Below are positions 56,980 through 64,000 of a stretch of 64,000 nt of DNA, one piece after another. Origin of the DNA: RUG11788 sp964578175. GTDB taxonomy: Bacteria > Bacillota_I > Bacilli_A > RF39 > UBA660. The notes under the pieces are model-generated. The model saw only the letters and a program-made list of their open reading frames with translations, made no database searches and was not told where the DNA came from. The stretch lies in assembly GCA_964578175.1 (NCBI GenBank), contig CAZOBH010000002.1, positions 1 through 64,000 of the forward strand, in the 5' to 3' direction. Position numbers and translations under genes: made by a program. Each line of letters begins with the position of its first letter. Position 1 is the first letter of the stretch.

Positions 56980-57423
56980 ATGTTGATAGGTGAATATCAT
57001 CATAACATCGACGAAAAAGGTAGACTCACATTACCAGCTAAGTTTCGCGAAGAGTTAGGTAATGAAGTCATTGTTACTCGAGGATTAGAAAGTTGTTTAT
57101 TCCTTTATACGAAAGTAGAATGGGATAAAATAATGAAAAAACTTGAGAAACTACCTTTTACTAAAAAAGACGCCCGTAGCTTCATGCGATTTTTCTTATC
57201 AGGAGCTACTGCAACAGAATTTGACAAACAAGGACGTATAAATCTTGCTCAAACTCTTATTCAATATGCCGATTTAAAAAAAGAGTGTATTATTGTCGGG
57301 GTAGGAGATCGTCTTGAAATCTGGTCACTAGATAAATGGAATGATTTTTATTCTAGTAACAAAGATGAGATGTCAGATATCTGTGAAAATTTGTTTGATT
57401 CAAACTGGGACAATGGTGATTAA
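56980..57423 (+). CDS. mraZ: Transcriptional regulator MraZ
   Basis: 147 residues. MLIGEYHHNIDEKGRLTLPA and KFREEL is the standard start; a second AbrB-like repeat follows (GATATEFDKQGRINLAQTL). MraZ forms a ring that binds the direct repeats just upstream. The start at 56980 is preferred over GTG at 56968, which is inside the third operator repeat. It leads mraZ-rsmH-ftsL-pbpB. Confidence 0.96.
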   Translation: MLIGEYHHNIDEKGRLTLPAKFREELGNEVIVTRGLESCLFLYTKVEWDKIMKKLEKLPFTKKDARSFMRFFLSGATATEFDKQGRINLAQTLIQYADLKKECIIVGVGDRLEIWSLDKWNDFYSSNKDEMSDICENLFDSNWDNGD

Positions 57424-57425
57424 CA

Positions 57426-58352
57426 ATGCATGTTAGTGTACTCTTAAGGGAATCATTAGAAGGATTAAATATCAAAGATAATGGAATTTATGTCGATTGT
57501 ACTTTGGGTTATGGAGGTCATTCTAGTGAAATATTAAAAAGAATAAAAAGGGATGGACACTTATTCGCCTTCGATCAAGATAATGAAGCAATTAATTCTA
57601 GCAAAAAAAGACTTGGTGAGATTAGTAATAATTTTGATATCATCAACAGTAATTTTGTAAATATTAAAGAAGAATTAAACAAAAGGGGAATTGAAAAAGT
57701 TGATGGAATACTATTTGATTTAGGTGTTTCATCACCCCAATTAGATGAAGATGAAAGAGGTTTTAGTTTTCATCATGATGCGTATCTTGATATGAGAATG
57801 AATCAAGAACAAAAACTTACAGCTCACTATGTAGTAAATAACTACACAGAGGAAGAATTAACAAAAATATTTTTTAAATACGGTGAAGAAAAATATGCCC
57901 GTAGCATAGCTAGAAACATAGTTAAAAGTCGAGAAGCTAAATCAATTGATACTACCTTAGAACTAGCTGAAATTATTAAATCTTCGGTACCTATGAAAGC
58001 AAGAAAGGAAAAACATCCTGCTAGAAAGGTTTTTCAAGCTATAAGAATAGAAGTAAATGATGAATTAAATGTTTTAGAACAAGCATTGAAAGATAGTTTA
58101 CAACTACTCAATATAGGTGGAAGAATTTCAGTAATCACTTTCCATTCTCTTGAAGATAGAATAGTAAAAAATATCTTTAGAGAAGTTAGTGAAATAGATC
58201 CTAAAGTTAAAGGATTGCCTGAAATACCTGAAGAATATAAACCTTCATTTAAACTTGTTAATAATAAAGTTATTGTTCCAAGTGAAGATGAAATTAACCT
58301 AAATCCTCGAGCTAGAAGTAGTAAATTAAGAATAATTGAGAGAATCAAGTAA
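57426..58352 (+). CDS. rsmH: 16S rRNA (cytosine-1402-N4)-methyltransferase
   Basis: 308 residues. MHVSVLLRESLEGLNI, YVDCTLGYGGHSSEIL (SAM binding), GILFDLGVSSPQLDEDERGF, RNIVKSREAKSI and ISVITFHSLEDRIVK are all family blocks; the C-terminus ends NPRARSSKLRIIE. It methylates C1402 of 16S rRNA. It begins 2 bp after mraZ. Confidence 0.97.
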   Translation: MHVSVLLRESLEGLNIKDNGIYVDCTLGYGGHSSEILKRIKRDGHLFAFDQDNEAINSSKKRLGEISNNFDIINSNFVNIKEELNKRGIEKVDGILFDLGVSSPQLDEDERGFSFHHDAYLDMRMNQEQKLTAHYVVNNYTEEELTKIFFKYGEEKYARSIARNIVKSREAKSIDTTLELAEIIKSSVPMKARKEKHPARKVFQAIRIEVNDELNVLEQALKDSLQLLNIGGRISVITFHSLEDRIVKNIFREVSEIDPKVKGLPEIPEEYKPSFKLVNNKVIVPSEDEINLNPRARSSKLRIIERIK

Positions 58353-58363
58353 AGGAGAATTAT

Positions 58364-58669
58364 ATGAAAAAGAGAAAAGTTAAAAAAGTATTAAAGATTA
58401 CGAAATTTGAAAAACTTTTATATGGATTAACATTATTTTTGATTGTATTATCTCCACTTGCTATAGTATTTTCACAAGCAACTTTGTCAAAGATCAACTA
58501 CGATGTAGAAAGACTTAAAACAGAGGTTGGAAGTGAAGAGAAGAGAAATGAAAGTTTATCGATGAAAATTAGTGAGCTAGCATCACTTGACAAGATAAAG
58601 GAAGTTGCAGAATCACAAGGATTAAGTTATAATGATAATAATATAAGACTAGTTGATAAAGCAAATTAA
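58364..58669 (+). CDS. ftsL: Cell division protein FtsL
   Basis: 101 residues: a basic cytoplasmic head (MKKRKVKKVLKITKFEK), one membrane helix (LLYGLTLFLIVLSPLAIVF) and a short outer coiled coil (LSKINYDVERLKTEVGSEEK) with a final LASLDKIKEVAESQGL. Sequence is poorly conserved in FtsL, so the call rests on topology, size and place between rsmH and the division transpeptidase. AAAGGAG precedes the start. Confidence 0.85.
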   Translation: MKKRKVKKVLKITKFEKLLYGLTLFLIVLSPLAIVFSQATLSKINYDVERLKTEVGSEEKRNESLSMKISELASLDKIKEVAESQGLSYNDNNIRLVDKAN

Positions 58670-58684
58670 GGAAAGTGATTTACG

Positions 58685-60904
58685 ATGAAAAAGAAGAAGA
58701 AAGATATAGAAAAAAATACCGTCAGACTACCATGGTATGTAATTCTTATTGGACTTCTTCTTTTCATTTTCATAATAGCAAGAGTTTCATACTTAGCTTT
58801 ATCAAAAGACGTTGATGGAATTGATATTCAAGCATTTGCTAGTTCTCGTAATAGTACTCGTAAAATTTTACCTGCTGAACGTGGAACTATATATGATGTT
58901 AATGGTAATGTCTTAGCTGAAACTGTTTATTCATATACATTAATAGCTTATTTAGATCAATCTAGAACTACTAATATAAAAAATCCACAACATGTAATAG
59001 ATAAAGAATATACTGCATCTGAATTATCTAAAGTTATAGATTTATCTAAAGAAGATATTTTAAAATATTTAAATAAAGACAATGTTTATCAAACAGAATT
59101 TGGAACTAAAGGAAAAGGTTTATCTGAAATAGAAAAAGATAAAATTAAAGATTTAAACTTACCTGGAATAGATTTTATAGAAACTAAAAAAAGATATTAT
59201 CCATATGGTAATTTTATGTCATATACAATAGGTTATGCAGTAGAAAAACAAGTAGAAGATGAACATGGTAATAAGATTAATAAATTAGTGGGTCAAATGG
59301 GAATAGAAAAATATTATGATGATATTTTAAATGGTAAAGAAGGATATTCTTTCTATCAAAGAGATCGTAATGGATATAAAATACCTGGAACTAATGAAAT
59401 AACTGTTAGTGCTGTAAATGGTAGTGATATTTATTTAAGTGTAGATGTTAATGTAGAAATGTTCTTAGAAGAAGCACTTCAAAATGCACAAAAGAAGAAA
59501 TATAAATGGGAATGGTATACCATTATGGTAGCTGACGCTAAAAGTGGAGCAATACTTGGATCTATTACTAATCCTTCATTTAACCTAAATAATAGAAATG
59601 ATATTAAAAACTACTTAGATTATAATGTTGCTGTTGCTTTTGAACCTGGAAGTACGATGAAGACTTGGACTTATATGGCAGTTATGGAAAATAGTAAATA
59701 TAATGGAAGTGCAAAATACAAATCAGGTATATATAAAACTGAAGATGGAACTGAAATTGGTGACTGGAAAAGAACTGGATGGGGAAACATTTCATATGAT
59801 AGAGGTTATGCTTTAAGTTCTAATACAGGAATTATTTCATTATTAAGAAAAAATATTAATAAGACTATTTTAAGACAATATTTTAGTAAATTAGGTTTTG
59901 GTACAACTACCAATATAACTTTACCTAATGAAGTTAATGGAGATATTGGATTTAAATATGAAACAGAATATTATAATGCAGGATTTGGACAAGGTATTAC
60001 AACAACTCCAATTCAAAATATCAAAGCATTAACTTCTATTTCTAATGATGGTATGTTACTTCAACCATATATTGTAGATAGAATAGTAGATGCATCTGGT
60101 ACAGTTACCACAAAGAATACTAGAACTGAATTATATAGAGTAGCTTCTAAGAATACTACTGATAAAATGAGAGATCTAATGGAAGGTGTTATATCAGGTA
60201 ATGTTAATACTTGTACTGGTTATCCTTATTATATGAAGGGATATGATTTAATTATTAAGACAGGTTCAGCTCAAGTATCTTCAAAGTCTGGATACGATAC
60301 AGGAGAAGTTATTAAAGGAATTATTGGTATGTGGCCTAAGAATGATCCTCAAATAATATTCTATGTAGCTGCTAAAAAGCCAAATGATGGTTCTGGTGGT
60401 AGAGTAAAACCAATGTCTAGTGTTATTAAAGAAATAGTTAAAAATATAAGTAGTTATTATGAAATATATGGAAATAAAACTACTAATGTAATTAGTAAAA
60501 AAGATAAAAGTATTAAATTATCTAGTTATATAAGTAAAAATACTGATACTATTTATAAAGATTTAACTAGTCAAGGATATAAAGTAATATTAGTAGGTGA
60601 AGGAGATAAAATTATTAAACAATATCCTAATAAAGATAGTGAAGTTACTACTAAAGATAAAATATTCTTAATTACTAATGGTGAAATTAAAATGCCAGAT
60701 TTAAAAGGATATAGTTTAGGAGATGCTAAGACTTTATTAAATCTTTTAGATATAAAAGTTAAATATACAGGTAATGGATATGTAAAAGAACAATCTATTG
60801 CTAAGGATACTGTTATTACTGATCAAAAAGAAATAACTCTTGTACTAGTAGATAATCTACCGAAAGTAGAGGATAATGAAAAAGAAAAAGATGATTCAAA
60901 ATAG
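58685..60904 (+). CDS. pbpB: Division-specific penicillin-binding protein 2B (FtsI-like), with PASTA
   Basis: 739 residues, class B PBP. After one helix (WYVILIGLLLFIFIIARVSY) come the pedestal motif ILPAERGTIYDVNGNVLA, and the transpeptidase: FEPGSTMKTWTYMAV (SxxK with the acyl Ser), YALSSNTGIISLL (SxN) and IIKTGSAQVSS (KTG). The C-terminus has one to two PASTA-like repeats (MPDLKGYSLGDAKTLLNLLD). It cross-links septal peptidoglycan with FtsW. mraY and the other mur genes that often follow are absent here. Confidence 0.94.
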   Translation: MKKKKKDIEKNTVRLPWYVILIGLLLFIFIIARVSYLALSKDVDGIDIQAFASSRNSTRKILPAERGTIYDVNGNVLAETVYSYTLIAYLDQSRTTNIKNPQHVIDKEYTASELSKVIDLSKEDILKYLNKDNVYQTEFGTKGKGLSEIEKDKIKDLNLPGIDFIETKKRYYPYGNFMSYTIGYAVEKQVEDEHGNKINKLVGQMGIEKYYDDILNGKEGYSFYQRDRNGYKIPGTNEITVSAVNGSDIYLSVDVNVEMFLEEALQNAQKKKYKWEWYTIMVADAKSGAILGSITNPSFNLNNRNDIKNYLDYNVAVAFEPGSTMKTWTYMAVMENSKYNGSAKYKSGIYKTEDGTEIGDWKRTGWGNISYDRGYALSSNTGIISLLRKNINKTILRQYFSKLGFGTTTNITLPNEVNGDIGFKYETEYYNAGFGQGITTTPIQNIKALTSISNDGMLLQPYIVDRIVDASGTVTTKNTRTELYRVASKNTTDKMRDLMEGVISGNVNTCTGYPYYMKGYDLIIKTGSAQVSSKSGYDTGEVIKGIIGMWPKNDPQIIFYVAAKKPNDGSGGRVKPMSSVIKEIVKNISSYYEIYGNKTTNVISKKDKSIKLSSYISKNTDTIYKDLTSQGYKVILVGEGDKIIKQYPNKDSEVTTKDKIFLITNGEIKMPDLKGYSLGDAKTLLNLLDIKVKYTGNGYVKEQSIAKDTVITDQKEITLVLVDNLPKVEDNEKEKDDSK

Positions 60905-60915
60905 AATCATCTTTT
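60886..60915. terminator. Bidirectional terminator
   Basis: AAAAGATGATTC / GAATCATCTTTT with a 6-nt loop lies between pbpB and the convergent def gene. Confidence 0.85.
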
Positions 60916-61462
60916 ATATTGCTCTATATTTATCTTTTCCTTTAAATGGATTATTAGGGTCTATTTTATCTACAAATAATATTCCATTTAAATGATCTAG
61001 TTCATGTTGGAAACATATTGCTAAATCTTCTCTTACTCTATATTCTTGTAAATTACCTTCGGTATCATATGCTTGCATTGTTATTCTAGCATGTCTTGGG
61101 ACTATTCCAGGAACAGGTCTATTTACACTAAGACATCCTTCTCCTTCTTCAACATAAATCATTTCTTTTGATTCAGATACTATTTTAGGATTTATAAGAA
61201 TATAATTATCAAATTTACCTTCTTCGTATTCATATACTACAACAAAATATCTTTTAAGAACTCCAAGTTGTACTGCAGAAAGTCCCATTCCAGGTCTTAA
61301 ATTATATTTTTCTGCTTCTTCTGGTATTTGGCTTTTAGTTAAATGATCAATCATTTCATCGATTAATTTTAAGTCTTTTTCACTCATTGGAAATTCTACT
61401 TCTTTAGATTTTTGATGTAATAATTTATTTTTTTCATCTAATATATCTTTATCTTTTATCAT
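60914..61462 (-). CDS. def: Peptide deformylase
   Basis: 182 residues. GMGLSAVQLG is motif I (usually GxGLAAxQ), EEGEGCLSV motif II with the metal Cys, and CFQHELDHLNGILF motif III with HExxH. It takes the formyl group off nascent proteins; the length fits the type II (Gram-positive) group. The start at 61462 (MIKDKDIL) is chosen because the GTG at 61474 is part of a GTGGGGTGG ribosome-site stretch; spacing to 61462 is short, so the start is uncertain by 12 bp. Single gene on the minus strand. Confidence 0.94.
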   Translation of the reverse strand: MIKDKDILDEKNKLLHQKSKEVEFPMSEKDLKLIDEMIDHLTKSQIPEEAEKYNLRPGMGLSAVQLGVLKRYFVVVYEYEEGKFDNYILINPKIVSESKEMIYVEEGEGCLSVNRPVPGIVPRHARITMQAYDTEGNLQEYRVREDLAICFQHELDHLNGILFVDKIDPNNPFKGKDKYRAI

Positions 61463-61529
61463 AGGCCACCCCACTAGGTATATTTTATCACAAAATCTTT
61501 AAAAATAAAGAATTTTTAACTTATTAATA

Positions 61530-61538
61530 TGATATAAT
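61530..61538 (+). promoter_or_regulatory. Extended -10 promoter of recD2
   Basis: TGATATAAT lies about 37 bp before the start; a second TATAAT lies at 61552-61557. Confidence 0.55.
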
Positions 61539-61574
61539 TTAAATGTTTGGTTATAATATTATAAGGAGGTAATC

Positions 61575-63743
61575 ATGAATACTTATATTAAAGGTGAATA
61601 CAAAAAAAGTTTATTTATTGGCGATAATGGTTACCTTGTAGGTCTATTTAAAGTGAAAGACGCTGATAAAATTAATAGTGATTATATTAATAAAACAGTA
61701 ATTTTTACTGGATATTTTCATGAAATAAATGACAGTGATACATATATATTTTATGGTAGTTTCGTTAATCATAAAAAGTATGGAGAACAATTTAGTGTCG
61801 ATAAATATGAAAGAGTTATGCCAGAAGAAAAAGACGCTATAGTTGATTTTTTATCAAGTGATTTATTTAAAGGAATAGGTGAGGCTAAAGCTAAAAAAAT
61901 AGTAAATGCTCTTGGAAAAAATACATTAGATATAATAATGAAAAATCCTGAAAAATTAGAAAGTATTCCAAGTATTACAAAAAAACAAGCTAAGTTATTA
62001 CATGATACTTTAGAAGAATATCAATCAAGTTATAAAATTATTTTAAAATTACAAGAACTTGGTTTTAATACTAAGGATAGTATGATAATTTATTCTAAAT
62101 ATAAAAATAGAACATTAGAAGTTATTGAAGATAATATTTATAGATTATTTATAGATATTAAAGAAATTTCATTTAAAAAGATAGATAGTATTGCTTTAAA
62201 TACAATAGAATATGATGATACAAGAAGAATAGAAGCTGGAATAATATATGTAATGAATGAAATATATTTTAATCTTGGTCATAGTTATTTATATTTAGAA
62301 GAAATCTATAGTTATTTAATTAGAGCTTTAAATAATAGAATAGATATGGAAAAGTTCAATGAAGCAATAAAGAATTTGAAATTAGATTTAGAATTAATTA
62401 ATAAAGAAAATAATTATTATTTAAGATATATGTATGAAGATGAAGTATTAATATCTAATACAGTAAAATATTTAATTAGTAAAAAAGATTTAAAATTATC
62501 AAAGTTAGAAACATATTTGGATAATTATGAAGAAATAGAAAGAATTAAATATAATGAAGAACAAAAACAAGCTATTAAACTATCTTTAACAAAGCATTTC
62601 TTTATTATTACTGGTGGACCAGGAACAGGTAAAACAACAATTGTAAGAGCAATACTTGATTTATATAGAAGTATTAATAAATTATCTTATAAAGAAATGA
62701 TGGAAAAAGTACAAATTCTAGCACCTACTGGTAGAGCAGCTAAAAGACTAACTGAGACTACATATCTTCCAGCATCAACTATTCATAGGTTTTTAAAATG
62801 GAATAAAGATTTAGATAAATTCCAAGTTAATGAACATAATAAAAGTGATGTAGAATTTGTTATAATTGATGAAGCAAGTATGGTAGATGTAAACTTATTT
62901 GCATCACTTTTAAGAGGACTTAAAAAAGATGTTAGAATAATTATGGTAGGTGATTATAATCAATTACCTAGTGTTGGACCTGGACAAGTTCTTAAAGATT
63001 TAATTGAATCTGATAAAGTAGAGAAAGTAATTCTTAAGAACTTATATCGACAAGCAAAAGGATCTAATATAGTTACATTAGCTTATGATTTAAATGAAGG
63101 TAATATTGATAAAAACTTATTTGAAGATGATTATTTAAAATTAATAGAAGTTCCTTCATCTAAATTAATTGATTCAATTAAAGATATATGTATAGAATAT
63201 AAAGATTCAGATTATAAAGATTTTCAAATACTTGTACCAATGTATAAAACAATTAATGGTATAGATAATATTAATAAAATAGCTCAAGATATATTTAATC
63301 CAAAAGATCCTAAAAAGAATGAAATTAAAGTAGGAGATGTTATCTATAGAGAAAATGATAAAGTATTAGAACTTACTAATATGCCTGATGAAAATATATA
63401 TAATGGAGATATTGGAATAATATCTAAAATAGATAAAAAGGATATATATATTGATTTCTATGGAAATATAGTTAAATTTACTCCAGCTAATTTTATTAAT
63501 TTTAAACATGGTTACGCTATAAGTATTCATAAGAGTCAAGGAAGTGAATTCAAAACAGTTGTTATACCCGTTAGTCCAGAATATAAGAAGATGTTATATA
63601 GAAAACTGTATTATACTGGTGTAACTAGAGCTAAAGAACGTCTTTATATAATAGGGGATTATAATTCACTTGTTACTGCATCTCTAAATAATAGTTATGA
63701 TATAAGACGTACAACAATTAAAGATTTGTTAAAAATATCTTAA
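61575..63743 (+). CDS. recD2: ATP-dependent DNA helicase RecD2
   Basis: 722 residues. The N-terminal part with HhH repeats (FLSSDLFKGIGEAKAKKIV; LESIPSITKKQAKLL) marks RecD2 rather than RecD. The SF1B core has ITGGPGTGKTTIVRAIL, APTGRAAKRL, IIDEASMVDV, VGDYNQLPSVGPGQVLKD and the late GYAISIHKSQGSEFKTVVI and YTGVTRAKERLYI. It unwinds 5'-3' and takes part in repair and replication-fork work without RecBC. The start is preceded by AAGGAGGT. Confidence 0.95.
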   Translation: MNTYIKGEYKKSLFIGDNGYLVGLFKVKDADKINSDYINKTVIFTGYFHEINDSDTYIFYGSFVNHKKYGEQFSVDKYERVMPEEKDAIVDFLSSDLFKGIGEAKAKKIVNALGKNTLDIIMKNPEKLESIPSITKKQAKLLHDTLEEYQSSYKIILKLQELGFNTKDSMIIYSKYKNRTLEVIEDNIYRLFIDIKEISFKKIDSIALNTIEYDDTRRIEAGIIYVMNEIYFNLGHSYLYLEEIYSYLIRALNNRIDMEKFNEAIKNLKLDLELINKENNYYLRYMYEDEVLISNTVKYLISKKDLKLSKLETYLDNYEEIERIKYNEEQKQAIKLSLTKHFFIITGGPGTGKTTIVRAILDLYRSINKLSYKEMMEKVQILAPTGRAAKRLTETTYLPASTIHRFLKWNKDLDKFQVNEHNKSDVEFVIIDEASMVDVNLFASLLRGLKKDVRIIMVGDYNQLPSVGPGQVLKDLIESDKVEKVILKNLYRQAKGSNIVTLAYDLNEGNIDKNLFEDDYLKLIEVPSSKLIDSIKDICIEYKDSDYKDFQILVPMYKTINGIDNINKIAQDIFNPKDPKKNEIKVGDVIYRENDKVLELTNMPDENIYNGDIGIISKIDKKDIYIDFYGNIVKFTPANFINFKHGYAISIHKSQGSEFKTVVIPVSPEYKKMLYRKLYYTGVTRAKERLYIIGDYNSLVTASLNNSYDIRRTTIKDLLKIS

Positions 63744-63786
63744 CTAAAAAAAATAGTTATGATAAACTTATAATAGGAGTGATACT

Positions 63787-64000
63787 ATGAATAAAAGGAA
63801 TGATAAGGATAAAAAAGAAATTAATTATCAAAGATTAAATGAATTAATCAGTCTTAGTAATAAATTTATGAAGTTTATTTATGTAGTTTGTATTCTTGCA
63901 TTTTTAGTTATGGCTATTCATGTAGCTAAACAAACTCATATATTTGGTTTTATTGGAGAAATATTAAGCGTACTTACTGCCTTCTTTATAGGAATAATTA
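63787..64000 (+). CDS. AI-2E family (UPF0118) transporter, N-terminal part
   Basis: The gene runs off the right edge; 71 residues are seen. A charged head (MNKRNDKDKKEINYQRLNEL) leads to a helix (FMKFIYVVCILAFLVMAIHV) and a second one (GEILSVLTAFFIGII). The pattern fits the UPF0118/AI-2E permease N-terminus and resembles the complete member at 7389 in plan. AGGAG precedes the ATG and TATAAT lies about 20 bp upstream. With so little sequence the family call is tentative. Confidence 0.6.
   Translation, partial: MNKRNDKDKKEINYQRLNELISLSNKFMKFIYVVCILAFLVMAIHVAKQTHIFGFIGEILSVLTAFFIGII

Noticed and set aside
1..64000. CRISPR arrays, tRNA and rRNA genes, insertion sequences
   Set aside because: No spaced direct repeats, no cloverleaf with GTTCRANYC-like arm, no rRNA core words and no transposase motifs were found on reading.

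Overview
The window comes from a very AT-rich member of the Bacillota (about 25% G+C by eye). It is most likely one of the small-genome, uncultured, gut-type Bacilli near the RF39/Erysipelotrichales groups. It is not a mycoplasma: it has murC, a PBP2B-type transpeptidase, ftsL and a DivIB/FtsQ tail, and TGA is used as a stop (end of rel at 6948-6950, end of the TraG-like gene at 25223-25225). There are no rRNAs, no tRNAs that I can see, no CRISPR array and no insertion sequence. The first ~1 kb differs from the rest: G+C near 40% and two exopolysaccharide-type glycosyltransferases, the second joined in frame to the tail of a cell-division gene. This looks like a chimeric assembly join or a sharp transfer boundary.

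Layout. 1-1475: glycosyltransferases and DivIB tail. 1498-3059 (minus): degenerate metallophosphoesterase and CPBP protease. 3192-8432: murC, comN, rel, dtd, AI-2E-type permease. 8444-9669 (minus): transglutaminase-like protein and rpsT. 9810-15872: six membrane-anchored surface proteins, among them a zinc-ribbon HExxH peptidase, a trypsin-fold protein that has lost its catalytic triad, and a second zinc-ribbon protein. 16019-22024: an rRNA methyltransferase, an ITPase-like protein, then small accessory genes (membrane protein, GNAT, EEP, histidine phosphatase) separated by gene relics. 22121-26611: YitT, a YbaK-type deacylase, a lone soluble TraG/VirD4-like ATPase, a pair of diverged paralogues, ASCH. 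26681-33104: rpsP-khpA, uppS-cdsA-rasP, smc. 33123-35247: a tandem family of small four-helix membrane proteins (four intact, one remnant). 35307-43373: ruvA-ruvB-queA-addB-addA. 43448-49609: parE-parC and a CBS-type Mn pyrophosphatase. 49694-51896: pilC/gspF-like gene and prepilin peptidase. 51961-56746: dnaI, an RNB-fold protein with substituted catalytic residues, and a T-box leader ahead of a threonyl-tRNA synthetase that lacks the TGS domain. 56980-60904: mraZ-rsmH-ftsL-pbpB behind a three-copy MraZ box. 60914-64000: def (minus), recD2, and the start of a second AI-2E-type permease.

Most of the window is housekeeping in tight operons with 4-8 bp overlaps and hairpin terminators. Many promoters share an extended -10 (TGNTATAAT) with little -35. 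The parts least explained by known biology are the 9.8-15.9 kb surface-protein cluster, the 33-35 kb tandem membrane family, the lone TraG-like ATPase with its neighbouring paralogue pair, and several enzymes that keep their fold but have lost active-site residues.
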